A DNA stretch of 64,000 nucleotides from Acanthamoeba sp. SK_2022b (GCA_027943245.1 JANDJZ010000198.1:19545-83544), one strand, 5' to 3'. Positions 45,301 to 56,668 are shown, numbered from the stretch's first letter. Numbers and translations are program-made. The notes: generated from the letters alone by a model not told the origin.

Positions 45301-48300
45301 CACTCGCTATCAGGAAGGCGAACGAACCGAGGATGTAGGCCGCGTTGTCCTTGTAGATTCCCTTCTCGACGTAGCACTCGCACTGCTCCTGAAGATGCGT
45401 GAGCGTGTACTGATTGGAGATCATCAGCAGCTCCACGACGTTGTCCTCCGTAATCTCGGGGACGCCCGAGTACAGGTACTGCAGAAGGGCGTTGAAGGCC
45501 GGCAGGGTCATGTCGCGCACGTCGATCACCTCGGCATGCGACTCCTTCATGCCGGACGTGAACATGGCACGGAAGTGCTCGCTGCGCCCGCACAGTATCG
45601 CCTGCGTGCCGTCACACGTCAGCAAACAGAAGAGAGAGAGAGAGAGATGAGAGGAGAGAGCGGTCGGTGGACCTTGTGCGCGGGGATGAGCTCGCCCTCG
45701 ACGGCAAGCGTGACGTCGGCAAACTGGCCGGACTTGATGCAGCGCTGTAGGTCTTTGTGGAACGTGTGCGTCACGGGCGCCTCTTTAGCGTGCTGGCGAA
45801 AGACGCCCGAGTTGCCGAGGCTCTGCTGGTATTCCTGGGGAATGGCCTTCTCTGTCGCTCCCGCGCTGCTCGCGCGCATTTTTGACGCGGGCGGGGGAGG
45901 CGGAGGCGTGTTGAGCGTTTCCTGCGCGACGGCGGGCTCGCTGACGTCGTCCTGCGCACCTCCTGTTGCCTTCTCCACTGTAGAGGCTTCTTCCTCTGCC
46001 CGCTGCGCCGGCTGCTCCTCCGCCTGCTGGTCTGCTGCGCCATCGGTCTCCCTCGCCTTCTCACCTTCGACAGGGTCGCTCGCCGTGTCCTCCTCGGCCA
46101 TAGGCTTCCCTTCGCTGTCGGCCGTCTTGTCGTCCTCGCCTTCGCCTTCGCCTTCGCCTTCGTCTTCGTCTTCGTCTTCCTCGCTGTCGTCGCTTGTGTT
46201 GCTCTTTGTGGACTCGGTCGCAATGAGGAGTTGACCGTTGGGCCGCCTGACCGACCGACTAGACGCGGCTTGCGTGAGCCGCGGGTCGTGCTGCAGCAGG
46301 GCCTCGAGCGCCTCTACATCGGCGATGGCCAAGAGCTGCAGGTTGTCCTCCTTCAGGATGAAAGCCACCGCGGCCTCGTGCAACTGGCTCCTGTAGTCGA
46401 GCACCCAGGGGTCCGGCTTATCGAGCACCGCGCGCCAGTACTCGAGCACGGTGCCAAGCTCCAGGTCGTCCTTGAACAACTCCACACACCTGCAGACCGG
46501 ACAGACGTTGGCGTGCGCACAGACGTAGAGCTGCAAGTGTCATGCGGGTGCTGAGGGTTACCTTTGCTGCAGGATGGTGCTGTCGTAGTCCACGCCCACA
46601 CTCAAGAGACTCAACAACATGCCTGGCGCAAGGGGAAAAGAGAGGAGGGGGGGTAAGCGTGTGTGTCGGTCAATGGAGAAGGGGAGGCGTTTGGTGAGGC
46701 GCTGGCCTCATCGCTTACCGACGTCCATGCCCGGTCGTGTGGTGTCCGTGTAGAGGAAGTGCAGGAACTCGGCGAGCGTGGCCGAGCCCATACCGTCGAC
46801 GTACAGGTCCTTCCTGGCCGAGTCGGCGTACAGCACTTGGGCCAACTTCGGGCACCGAGCCGCAAGCACCACCTGGGTTAAACGTTGCTGGGTCAGGACC
46901 TCACTGCGCGGAACACGAGCAAAGAGAAACGAGCAGAGAGGGAGGGAGGCGTACTTTGTGGGCGCGGATGGGGGGTTTGGACGGCTCTTGGCCGCAGTAG
47001 ACGTCGATATCGAAGAACTCGCCAGCGCTGTTGTGGAGCAGCTTGCTCATGTCCTCTCTGAGGCAGAGACCGTGAGACGATGCGCCTAGCATTTCGCTGA
47101 GGGATACGAGAGCGAGCCGGGGCGTACCTGAGCTGGGAGATGTTGGGGTCCATGCCCGCGACCACCACGGTGTGGTACCAGCCGCTCGACACATGAAGAA
47201 CGCAGCGATCGATGAGCGAATCGACCAAGCGCGGGATGTCCTGGTCGGCAAAGTCGCCGTGACCTGATCGCACGAGCGAGTAAGCGATCCCTCCCCAACG
47301 ACCACCAAGCAGTGACGCGTCGACTTGGAGATTTATGAGGCCGGGTATACCGAGTGCACCGTGGGAACCGCCGCCAAAGGTGTAGAGGCGACCGGCGTCC
47401 GTGCGGACGGCGGTGTGGTAGGCGCCGCAGGTGACCTCCACGACTCGCTTGCCCTCCAGCGCGGCGACGCGTCGCGGCTCCACCGAGTTCTTGCGATCGC
47501 TATGGCCTGGCGTGCGTGCACGAAAACGCATCGACAAAGGGAAGCGCAGGTGAGCCAATGTGGGCGCGCTCCGCGTAGAGAGGAGAATATTATGTAGCGA
47601 TGGAGGGGGGCGGCTTCGCACCGAGCTGATTCCATATGGCCGAGCCCCAAGTGTAGAGCTCGCCCGATTCGGTGACGCAGCCCATGTGGAAGGAGCCGCA
47701 CGCCACCGAGGCCACCTTCACGTTCTTCAGCGCTTCCACTTGGCTCGGCTCCTGTGCGCAGCAAACGATAGCACAGCGTCAGTGGGGCCGTGGTCGGGTT
47801 CTGACAAAGGCCTGGACAATGCGTTCATACCTGTTTCACGCTGATCGTGTGGCCCAGTGGGCCGATGCCAAATGTCCACACACCACCGTCGGTAGTGACA
47901 GCAGCTGTGGAACCGGATACGACGCGAAGATTACTATTGGAGCGGGGGGGCATGTGCAAACCACTGGTGGTCCCGTAGCAGAGTACATTTCCCGTAGCTG
48001 GGCTGGTGGTCCCGTACCAGAGTACATTTGGCCGACGGCGATGCTGGCCACAGACTTGCCTCCAAAGTAGAGAAGTTCCCAGGACGAGGGCGTTTTAAGG
48101 GACGAGGATTGCATGGACGAGCACAGCCACACTAAAAAAAGAAGGCGGTGCCGGCGGTGGTGAGCAGGTAGAAGCTCGTGTGGGCGGAAAGACAGGGCAG
48201 CTTGTCCAGGGGCATACCTCGACCGTCTTCGAGCAACACGAGGATGTGGTCGTCAGCGCAGGCAACCTATGCGAGGGGAGTAGGAAGGAGGCGGGCGGTG

Positions 48301-48445
48301 AGAAGGCCACGAGCCGGAGGGCCAAGCAGAGGAGCTCCGGTACTTGCTTGACCGGGACCGTGTCGTTTTCGTCGGCTCGAGGGAAGGGCAGGGGAACCAG
48401 GTGACGTTCCACATAGACGAGAACCTGAAGCACGCACCCACGCAC

Positions 48446-48494
<49 letters not shown>

Positions 48495-49084
48495 TACACG
48501 CATTGGCGGCGATCAGCTCGAGGGCGGCAACGCTAAGGTAGCGCGCTGTAAAGGAGGAGGGGCGTACCATGCCGGGCTCGTGAAGCACAGCAGCGATCGT
48601 CTGTCCACACGATACTTGTTTGCACTTCTTTCTGTTGAGAAGCTGCTTCGCGTCCGCCGATAGGTTTGTGCATCTGCTCCACATGTAGCATCTACCGTCG
48701 TCTGCGACGCGATCAACACAATCAGTGAGCGTGCCAGCGGGTGTGGTGTGCTCTCTGGCCGTTCATTGCAGTACCAGAAACGGCCCAAGTATTGTAGAGG
48801 CCAGCCGACAGTTGCTTCACCTTTCCCTTGCCAAAGAGCGTCTCCTCCTGCGCACGGAAGTGGAAGGAGTGAACATTAACGCCACCATGAACACGGGATA
48901 CGAAGGCAGCAGGAAGAGGTGACTACCAACTGGGGAGTGGCGCGCGGAGCGCCACGGGAACCTGGAGACGCAAAATGTTAAAGGGCAATACTGATAATCG
49001 TAATTTGGTTTTTATCGTACCAACGGTGTTGCCAAAGGAGTACGCTTGGACCACCTCTGTCGAATGAAAGGTAAATGGAAAAAA
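41157..49084 (-). CDS. Giant RCC1-BTB-BTB-filamin-repeat protein with RanBP2-type zinc finger
   Basis: A very long multi-exon gene. In order: RCC1-type beta-propeller repeats (about 49080-47080; AYSFGNTVG, KQLSAGLYNTWAVS, VASVACGSFHMGCVTESGEL, VTCGAYHTAVRTDAGRLYTF, VSSGWYHTVVV); first BTB (about 47060-46570; FFDIDVYCGQEPSKPPIRAH, AEFLHFLYTDTTRPGMDV); an acidic linker; second BTB (about 45770-45310; GQFADVTLAVEGELIPAHKA, LPAFNALLQYLYSGVPEITE) with a BACK-like helix region; then three filamin-type repeats (ANDEFGNRCARGGDNFKVRI; GDEPIAGSPYFLRV; GHGHISGSPFQVKAVP; DLQGSPFRVTVVP). A RanBP2-type finger (WICEECTLLNSK then YCSVCDSPRP) is inserted in the first filamin repeat after a Glu/Lys-rich stretch. 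The Ser-rich tail ends LSFDFIL. Joins from the second BTB into the filamin part agree in phase, supporting one gene. The 5' end is not resolved. Such proteins may be Cullin-3 adaptors bound to actin. Confidence 0.82.
41940..41961 (+). repeat. Short (AG)n microsatellite
   Basis: About 11 AG units in an intron near the 3' end of the filamin-repeat gene. Confidence 0.93.
42310..42390 (+). repeat. (GT)n-(GA)n compound microsatellite in an intron
   Basis: About 30 GT units followed by about 9 GA units within an intron of the filamin-repeat gene. Confidence 0.97.
43552..43646 (+). repeat. GGGCGT hexamer minisatellite in an intron
   Basis: About 14 copies of the hexamer GTGGGC with one 2-nt interruption, in the intron between the RSLRNT exon and the GEDETESDP exon of the filamin-repeat gene. 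Strongly G-rich on the forward strand, so on the template side of this gene; it could form G-quadruplex structure. Confidence 0.95.
48440..48501 (+). repeat. (CACATA)n hexamer microsatellite in an intron
   Basis: About nine CACATA units in an intron between RCC1-repeat exons. Confidence 0.97.
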
Positions 49085-49095
49085 AAGAAGCCAGA

Positions 49096-49121
49096 TTAAA
49101 GTCAATCTAGATTGACTTTAA
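49096..49121. promoter_or_regulatory. 26-bp perfect palindrome near the 5' end of the RCC1-filamin gene
   Basis: Reads TTAAAGTCAATCT then its exact reverse complement with no spacer. It lies just upstream of the first confident RCC1 exon, in an intron or 5' region. Could be a dimeric transcription-factor site or a hairpin; function not known. Confidence 0.4.
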
Positions 49122-49295
49122 AGCTGATGGCTACGACGAAGGAAGCACATGAAGTGATGTGGTACCCATCGAACTTGCCTTCTGATCCCCACTCGTGGTG
49201 ATTGCAACTGACTCCCCTTTGTGTTGTCAAGACGATCCAATAAATTGATTTTCTGCGAAAACTTTATTTTTCTTTTTGTGCTTCTTGGCGGTGGA

Positions 49296-49585
49296 GCAGA
49301 CAAGCGCGATAGAGCCCCTCGTCAACAACGCGAGCATGCACGTCCAGACGTGTCAGTGTGTCGTACTTGGTCAGGTCGCTCGTGGGAACTCGCGACCCAC
49401 TTCGGCCGCTGCCAGCAGCCGCTGCTTGGGGCGAGGACGCGCTACGAGCGCGCACGGATTTTGGCAGCGAAGAGCTTGCGCCACGGCTCCTCGTAAAGCG
49501 CGGGACGTTGCTCTGGTGACGACAAAGCCCATCTTGCAGTTGATCACAAGTGATTGAATTCGACTTTGAGTCAGAGGTAGAGAGA
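49296..49585 (+). repeat. Copy 1 of a ~290-nt dispersed repeat
   Basis: Shares several collinear segments with 53752-54040: a stretch around ACATCCAGACGTG, a block containing AGAGCTTGCGCCA with TCTGGTGACAA further on, and TCTTGCAG...TTGAATTCGA. Similarity is clear but diverged with small indels. On the reverse strand a frame reads EPWRKLFAAKI here and EPWRKLFSAKM in copy 2, so the element may derive from coding DNA. Confidence 0.6.
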
Positions 49586-49699
49586 GAGGATGGGTGGCCA
49601 AGGAGATCGATCTTTGCCTGTCCGTTTTCGCCGCTCGTCACCGCAGCTATCAGGACGCGCAATTAATTGTACCAGGGTTATAAATATATGATTTATGTC

Positions 49700-50215
49700 A
49701 AGAGACGAAGTGGAAGAAAACGTACTATTTGTAAAGTCCAATAAATAAAACAAACGATGTTCCTCTTGTTCTGGAACTTGTGCTGGCTGTTGAACAGTCA
49801 ACTGATTTGTTCCACATCTTGGACATTCGTTCTTGTTCATCTTCCTGTCTTATTGTCTCCACAATGCAAGCTTCAGGAGGACCCATTCTCCACAACACCC
49901 TTGGGAGTGCCTTTGTGAGAATGTCAGCAATCATCATGTTGGTGGGGCAGACAAAGGTAAAACACCAGAATATGTCATCTCTGGGGTGGAAGAGCCAATG
50001 CACATCAGGTCAACACTTCTCTTATGGTTTTGAGGTTGAAAATCTGTTATGCTGAAAAAGTGACATATTAAAATATACATGAATTGAATTGGTGCCTTTT
50101 TGGGTAAAGTACATCTTGGGGTTGGGTGAACCAATGTGCATCAGGTCAACACTTCTCTTGTTGTTTTGTGATGAAAAAGGTAAGGTGGTGAAAAAGTGAC
50201 ATCTGTGGATGTACA
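49700..50215 (-). mobile_element. Ty1/copia retrotransposon 3' Pol remnant
   Basis: Reverse-strand sequence reads CPTNMMIADILTKALPRV, the near-universal end of the copia RNase H domain (xPTxxxxADxLTKxLP), followed by LWRMGPPEACIVE and a stop after about 60 residues. Just upstream a segment reading KRSVDLMxIGS occurs twice about 120 nt apart (KRSVDLMHIGS and KRSVDLMCIGS), a local tandem duplication. Upstream Pol domains are absent and frames are broken. CpG-poor, like the other mobile remnants. Confidence 0.65.
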
Positions 50216-50320
50216 GAAAATGCATGGGTTCCTCTTGGGTCACCAACAACCCCCACCAGGCGGCCCTATGGGCCTACCCCAATTTGGGAAGGGGTCCCCT
50301 CCGGGGATGGGGGGTGTTTG

Positions 50321-50493
<173 letters not shown>

Positions 50494-50699
50494 GTGCGCG
50501 TGTGTACCATGTGGCAGCTGCAGCAGGTCGGCAGAAGCATGCATAGCTGCTCCACTGTATTGGCACCAGTGTGCCAGTGGACTGGCTCTGGGGATATGCA
50601 AGAGTTCCAGCAGGGCCCACCTGCCTGAGTTAGTGAGGAGTTAGGGTTAGGGGATAGATTAGATTGGATTTTGGTGTAAGCAGTATCTTAAAGAACCAT

Positions 50700-51120
50700 G
50701 GCATGGATGCCCCACAGTTCGCCACACGGCGTCTCCTGCAAGTAGCCTGCTGAATTGGCCCACCAAAAGCTGGGTGGGCAACGCGCTGCTGAAGGAGCCC
50801 CTCTGTGGCGTACAGTTCAAGGTGGACGACGAGGCCTTTGCCTAACTGCAAGCGGAGGACTACCCATCATTGTACCACACCCCCAATGGCCGTGGTCACA
50901 TCCTCTGTGGCCCGCTGTCGCTGGTGAACCACAGGTGCAGCTCGCTTGGGATTCTCGCTGCCAAGAATTCGCAAGGGCAGAGCAGACAGCGGAGCCACGG
51001 CGGAAGAGTTCTCGGGGTTGGCGATGGCGCAGGCAGTCGCCAAGACCGACCATCGATTGTCGAAGGACCGCGAAATGACTGTGTACTACTTTTCGGCCGA
51101 GGTACCCCAACTTTGAGAGA
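50700..51120 (+). pseudogene. Possible SET-domain-like pseudogene
   Basis: A forward frame with one internal stop (TAG-like break at about 50842) reads GNALLKEPLCGVQFKVDDEAF, then YPSLYHTPNGRGHILCGPLSL, VNHRCSSLG, and, in a neighbouring frame, MTVYYFSAEVPQL. The GPLxxVNHxC pattern resembles the NHSCxPN core of SET domains, and YYFS resembles the closing YxY segment. Frame breaks indicate decay. Assignment is by pattern memory and weak. Confidence 0.35.
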
Positions 51121-51374
51121 TGAGCTTCCCTGACGCGAGACTCCCCTTTGTCGTGCCCAAGAAGGTGGTCTTGTGCATGAGGAGGATACAGAGCGACACA
51201 CATTGGAGAGAGAAGGGTGTCCTCCTCCTCGCTTGCCATGCTCCGCCGGCCTCTCGCACTCCCCTGCCGTTTGTATTCCTTGACAAAGTGTGGTGGCCTT
51301 AAGCCGCTGGCCGGGAGGTTGAGCTCAAGCCAGGCCTGCGGCCGAGGCACGCATAAGAGTCCGCATGATGGTGC

Positions 51375-53516
51375 CTACGGTTGTCGGCACGCTCGTCCTC
51401 CCAGGGTGTCGGAACACCAACTTTCGTTGGCTCGAATGGGCATCTTGAGGACGAGAGTAGCGTCCTTGTTCAGGGTATACTTGGTGGTGCTGGGCAGCAC
51501 AGTCCGGTGACCGAAGAAGTTGTTGAGCTCGTTGGTGCACCCCTGTCGCATGGTACGCCATATGCTGGAGTCAATGCCTTGGCTGAGACCATCAAAGAAC
51601 TCAGAGTGCAATTCAGTCAGATTGGCTCTGAACCACAGTGGAGGTCGTTCCGACATTTGGCCCACCATGTAGTTCATGGCCAGGTCTTCGCAAGGCAAAC
51701 GCGACGTCAGTTCGATGAGCCCCCGATTGGTGTAGAACAGCTCCTGGTACTTGTTGGCGACGAAAAACATCTTGCCGATGACGATGTTGAAATAGGCATC
51801 GGGCATCTTGAACCTGTAGCTGCAGTTACTCGGCGCCTGATCAAGGCAGTATGCAACGCGAGGCTCGAAGCCCAACATTTGATCTGAGTGTCGACGCCAG
51901 ATCTTGAAGGCCTCCCCCAGGGCGCTCAAAGGGATCATGACATCGTCGTCATGCTGCAGTACACCTTCCGTCGTGACCTCGTTCCAAATGGCAAACCTGC
52001 TTATAGTTGTTGCTTGGTTTTGCTGCTGCCAAGCACACAAACATGGTGGGTGGTGGGTGTCTGGGTGTCAAACCTGTTGTGGACATAGTTGTCCTTCTGG
52101 GGGAAGCAGCGAACCAGGCCGGCGATGGACTCGGGGCAGGGTGCAACGCTGTTCCACACCAAAAGGATCTCCTTGATGTAATCCGAGCGCCTCAGGTGGT
52201 TCACGATACGGACAAGGTTGTCCACGCGCTTGAATGATGTGATGACCACGGTGAACTGGGAACGCGGATCGTGGATACGCAGATTGTTGTCCGTGATGAC
52301 AACACCATCGCAGAGCTTCCTGTTGGTATCGCCTAACTCGTCGCCAACCATGGAGCGGAAGTCAGGGAAGTAGCGCCGCCACACCTCGGCGTAGTGGCCC
52401 TCCTCGCACATCCAGGGCTTCAGTTCGCCGTTCCAATGGAGAAGCGCGGACTGCAAAAGCTCCTCCCGAGGCACCGTGATGGGCTCGTTGGCCACCTTGA
52501 GGCCTGCGATGTCCATCAGGTTCCAGTACTTGTCAAGCACCTTGTAGTTGCGGTAGAAAACGAGATTGAAGGGTGGTTGGGAGCCCAGCTTGTATAGCTT
52601 CTTCTCGTTGTTGAGGCGCGTCCAGTAGAATAGCTGCTCGGTGTAGTTGCTCTGGCGCCACTTGACCAAATCGTAGACCAGCATGCCGTTGTTGAGGGTG
52701 CACTCGGCCGGGTTGAACCGTTGGAGCTCGGGCTCCTTCATCTCCAGCTGGTTGACGAAAAGGGCACCATCGCGGCACAGGCGAACGCCTGCGAGCGGGT
52801 ATCCTTCCAAGTCGATGTTGTAGAGGGGAGCGATGTCCTTGGTCACCAGGATGTCCTGATCTAGGTACACCAGCCGCTCCAGCTCGGGAAACATGGCCGG
52901 CAGCACGTAGCGGGCGAACACGATGGGCCTGCTCAGCGACGAGGATCGGTAGCCCGCCCACACCTTGGCCGACGGCACCAAGTCCGAATCGAGCGTCTTG
53001 AAGCGGAAGATCCCGGGAGGGAAGCCTTGGAGCAGCTGGTTGGTCTGCGCCTGAGTCTCCGGCGGGTCATCGGTAACCAGGTGGAAGACAAGGTCTTGTG
53101 GCCGTGAGCAGTGGGTAATGGTTGAGTTGACCAACGCCACAAGGCCCACTAGGTAGTTATGGTCGTAGTTGAGGCAGAGGTGAATTTGCTTTTCCGTCTG
53201 CGCCCGTTGAACGACAGGAGGAGGCTTGATGTTGTAAGCGCGTGCGGAAGGAGCTGTTACTGCGGAGGCCTCCCTCAGTTCCGCTGTTGCTTTTATCTCA
53301 TCTCTCTCTTGGTCCCTTGTTGGTGGCGGCGGGAGAGCGGAACAGTGTGAGCGTGCCATTGTGTTGATATATAAAAAAAAAGGATGAAGGGTACACGAAC
53401 GGATGGCCGACATGGCGTGGCCCTTCTGGTGGCGGTGTGGAGAAAAACAGATAGAGTACGAAAGCGAAGAGAGACAGAAAGGCACATGTTCTTAATCTCT
53501 GTCTGAGGGGCGGCAT
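51375..53516 (-). CDS. Two-domain glycosyltransferase: GAUT-like GT8 fused to exostosin-type GT64
   Basis: Three exons, 53516-53395, 53315-52074 and 51996-51375, join with agreeing phases to give 661 aa. Exon 1 supplies a type II membrane anchor (RLRTCAFLSLFAFVLYLFFS), fitting a Golgi enzyme. The GT8 domain spans residues about 75-370 (IHLCLNYDHNYLVGLVALVN, RLVYLDQDILVTKDIAPLYN with a DQD metal site, NNGMLVYDLVKWR, LGSQPPFNLVFY, ALLHWNGELKPWM), closest in motif pattern to plant GAUT-type enzymes. GT64 follows (FTVVITSFKRVDNLVRIVNH, EILLVWNS, HNRFAIWNEV, LQHDDDVMIPLSALGEAFKI, MLGFEPR, IGKMFFVANKY, EDLAMNYMV), with its DDD metal site split from the first half by an intron. Both active-site signatures look intact. 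Donor and acceptor sugars cannot be inferred. The anchor-exon join is predicted only. Confidence 0.88.
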
Positions 53517-53751
53517 GTTGGTGTGTGCGTGCGTATGTGTGCTGCCGCACAGTTGCAAGTTGCAACTCAGCTTATTCACCTTTTTCAGTGTCGTTTTGGT
53601 CTTAGGGCTGTCTAGAGCCACACGTGACTGACGATCTGCAGTCCGCGGAGATTAATAGGTCGCTTTTAGGAAAGGGGTGTGGGGATAAAGATCAAAGATA
53701 ATAAGAATCTTAAGATAATAAGAATATTCAAACAACCTAACCTTGGCAACA

Positions 53752-54040
53752 GGCGTAGAGCCTGCCAGGCAAGCGCAGGCCCTCGTCCACTACGCAAACA
53801 TTGACATCCAGACGTGACAGTGTGACACGGGGAACCATGGCGCAAGCTCTTCTCCGCCAAGATGTGATCCCCACTTGACCTTTCACCACCACCCCTTCTA
53901 CACAGCCAGAGAAATCCATCTTGGCGGAGAAGAGCTTGCGCCATGGTTCCCCGTCGAGCAGGTCTGGTGACAAAGGCTCATGCCCGGCAAGCCCGTCTTG
54001 CAGCAATTGATAACAAGAAGTTGAATTCGAAGGCGCAGCT
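53752..54040 (+). repeat. Copy 2 of the dispersed repeat, with fold-back arm
   Basis: Partner of 49296-49585 in the same orientation, 4.4 kb away. Unlike copy 1 it contains an inverted duplication of part of itself (see the 53827-53954 entry). Confidence 0.6.
53827..53954. repeat. Perfect 38-bp inverted repeat (fold-back), 52-nt loop
   Basis: Arm 53827-53864 and arm 53917-53954 are exact reverse complements, beginning ACGGGGAACCATGGCGCAAG. The perfect match implies a very recent event. If transcribed, it would form a long stable hairpin. Confidence 0.93.
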
Positions 54041-54432
54041 GCGTAGTTGGGAATACTCGGTGGTAAAAGTGGTGCCCCAAGTGCGGATCACACATGGTGA
54101 TACCACGTACGGCGGGTACGGTTCACCGCACCAACATCCCGGATGGGTTCTAAATGATGCCAAATATTTCTCGAGAGGAAAAAAAAGAAATATATCAGGA
54201 AAATTACCGCCATGTAAATTTAATTCGGCGGAATCAGGCCTTGGTCCGCCAATCAACCGCCTCCGATTCGCTCGTATGGCCATTGGCCGATCGGCGCGTA
54301 ATTTGTTTTTCTATCCAGACTCGAGGGCCACTCTCTTCTGCTTTACGCTATCCACTTGCACCGCCGCAATCGATTTCCTGACCCCTAGGTGGAAAAATCT
54401 AGAAGGATCGATTTGAAATCCCTGCATACAAG
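54041..54432. other. Upstream region of the DD3-3-like gene
   Basis: About 390 nt without a supported gene between the fold-back repeat and the DD3-3-like start; expected to hold its promoter. Confidence 0.35.
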
Positions 54433-56668
54433 ATGCTGCACCTCGGCACGATCGCTGTGGTTGCTGCCATCCTTTTGATGGTGGTAGGCGGAGCATGGGG
54501 TGACGTCTACATGCACTCGATGCGTGGCAGCAATAACCGCCTTAACGAGCAGAGCGTTAATCGTCAGAATAATAATCGCATGTGCGATACGCAGGTACCC
54601 TCCCAAAAATTCAAAAAAAAAACCTTTATGGGAACTCTTTATAAGATAGCGAATAAGCTTGATTATTAATAATGTTCTGCTTCTCAATAATGTAATTAAT
54701 TGGCACTTAATTGTGGCACATCGAAATCAGAACAACGGTAAGGGCGGCTACGCCTGGGGCCCGAAGATGTACTACTACGCCGGCTCTCAGTTGATGGTGG
54801 AGTGGACCAACCAGCACGGCTGCGGTCCCGACAGCAAGCAGCGCAACGTGCACTGCGAGCTCATCCTCCAGTACACCTGCGGCGACCAGGTGCGCGATGG
54901 CCTCACCACCGGTACGTCTGCCTTGCCCCCAACTACCGAGCGAACGCCCTTTCCTTCTCGCCCCAACCGACCGACGCTTGGCATGACGTGGATGCAGCAG
55001 GCTGACCTCTTTCTCCCTCCTCTTTGCGGGACATGGCGTGCAGACTCCATTCCGGACGACGCCAACACGTACAACGAGAAGGCCCTGGACACGCTGAACA
55101 ACAACGGCCAGCAGGCCTATAAGTACGGCATGCACGAGTCCTACGCCTACTATCAGGACTGCAAAGCGCGCGAGCGCAACAAGGGCCTGTTCGTCGCCGA
55201 CCAGAAGCCGGGACCCGCCGCGCGCAACACCCGCCAGAACCCCGGCGGCGGTCGCAGCGGCTTCGAGTGCCCGGAGGAGCGCGACTACTACCCGTACTGG
55301 CACCCGACGCCGTGGAAGGACATTGCCGTCCTCACGTCGGACGTGTCGCGGTGCGACTACTACAAGGCCAATTCGGAGAACACGCGCGGCCGCGGCTACT
55401 GCTCGATCAACAAGTTCAACAACGAGGCCGCGTGCGTGGCCAACAAGGGCAACTGGATGACCGCCCCGGCGCACGGCGGCGGCCTGGACTGCCTCGAGGC
55501 GCCCCTCTCGCGCGACAACCACCTCGGCAACACCCCCACCGGCTGGGCCTCGTCCTACAACTGGACCATCCCCGACGACCCCAACGAGAACTGCGTCCTC
55601 CGTCTGCGCTACAACATCTCCGTGGGCGACTACGACGGGTGGAACACCTACAGCGACCAGAACCTCGACACCAAGAACGGCGTCAAGAGCCCCATCACCA
55701 ACAACCCCACGGTCCAGTTCGATACCGAGGACACGCCGATCATCAAGGCCCGGAACCTCACCCTCGCCCTCAACACCGCGCAGACCGGCCGCACCTTCCA
55801 GGACCGCAGCTACACCTTCTCCATTCGCAGCCGCCCCTCGAGCGTCGGCCCCATGGACAAGATCTTCAACCTCAACGTCAGGTGTGTGTTGTGTGTGTGT
55901 GTGTTGTGCCACGTGGCAGTAGCTGATCGTGTGTGGCGCAGGGGTAAGCGTGGCAACATCGTGCAGGTCTACCCGTGCGTGGAGTACGACTTTGTGCCGA
56001 CCTCGCTCAACGTGCGGCCCAACGACCACATTCACATCCAGTGGACCGGCAGCATCTACAACCCGCAGAACAACGACGGCGAGGGCACCTACGGCACGGA
56101 CATGTCCAACTTGGTGCAGGTGGAGAACCTGGACGACAACGTGCCCCTGAGCTACTCGGACTCGAGGCACTTCTTCGGCGAGGAGGCGCGCATGTCCCTG
56201 GCCCACCTGAACCAGAAGGAGTGCGACACACTGGCCCAGCTCAGGGCCCGAAACAACAACGACCAGAACGCCATCAATCGCGATCCCCGCAACTGCGCCA
56301 AGCTCAACGCCGCCAGCACGTATCAGGATCAGGGCCTCCACAAAGTCGGCGCTTCCCAGACTGGTACAGCCTTCTCCCAGCGCGTGCTGTGTGTCCGCAC
56401 GGCGTTCCTGACTCATGGACCCCTCCCGACCGTCGTTCGCACAGGCGCCTACATGTTCATCAGCACGAGGAACAACAACTTCAGTAACCGGAGCCAGAAG
56501 ATGACGATCATCTCGATCCCCTTCCTGCCCGTCTGGGCCATCGTCCTCGTGGTCCTCGCCGGCACCGCCTGTCTCGTCTCGGTCGGCCTGTCCTGGTTCG
56601 CCCTCTGGGTCCGCTACCATCCCGACTCGCGCGCCGCCAACGTGTGGAACAAGATGTCCGTCAACTGA
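54433..56668 (+). CDS. DD3-3-like secreted/membrane protein
   Basis: Homologue of Dictyostelium protein DD3-3, a surface protein of unknown function. Exons 54433-54594, 54731-54911, 55044-55881, 55942-56363 and 56445-56668 agree in phase, 608 aa. Residues 1-23 are a signal peptide (LGTIAVVAAILLMVVGGAWG). The mature start DVYMHSMRGSNNRLNEQSVN, then GGYAWGPKMYYYAGSQLMVE, WTNQHGCG, SIPDDANTYNEK, FECPEERDYYPYWHPTPWKD and CDYYKANSENTRGRGYC follow the family pattern. Many paired cysteines and N-glycosylation sites fit an extracellular fold. A single C-terminal helix (PVWAIVLVVLAGTACLVSVG) and a short cytoplasmic tail would anchor it. Family link rests on recalled DD3-3 features; molecular activity unknown. 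The long open frame on the opposite strand is a GC-bias shadow. Confidence 0.9.
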
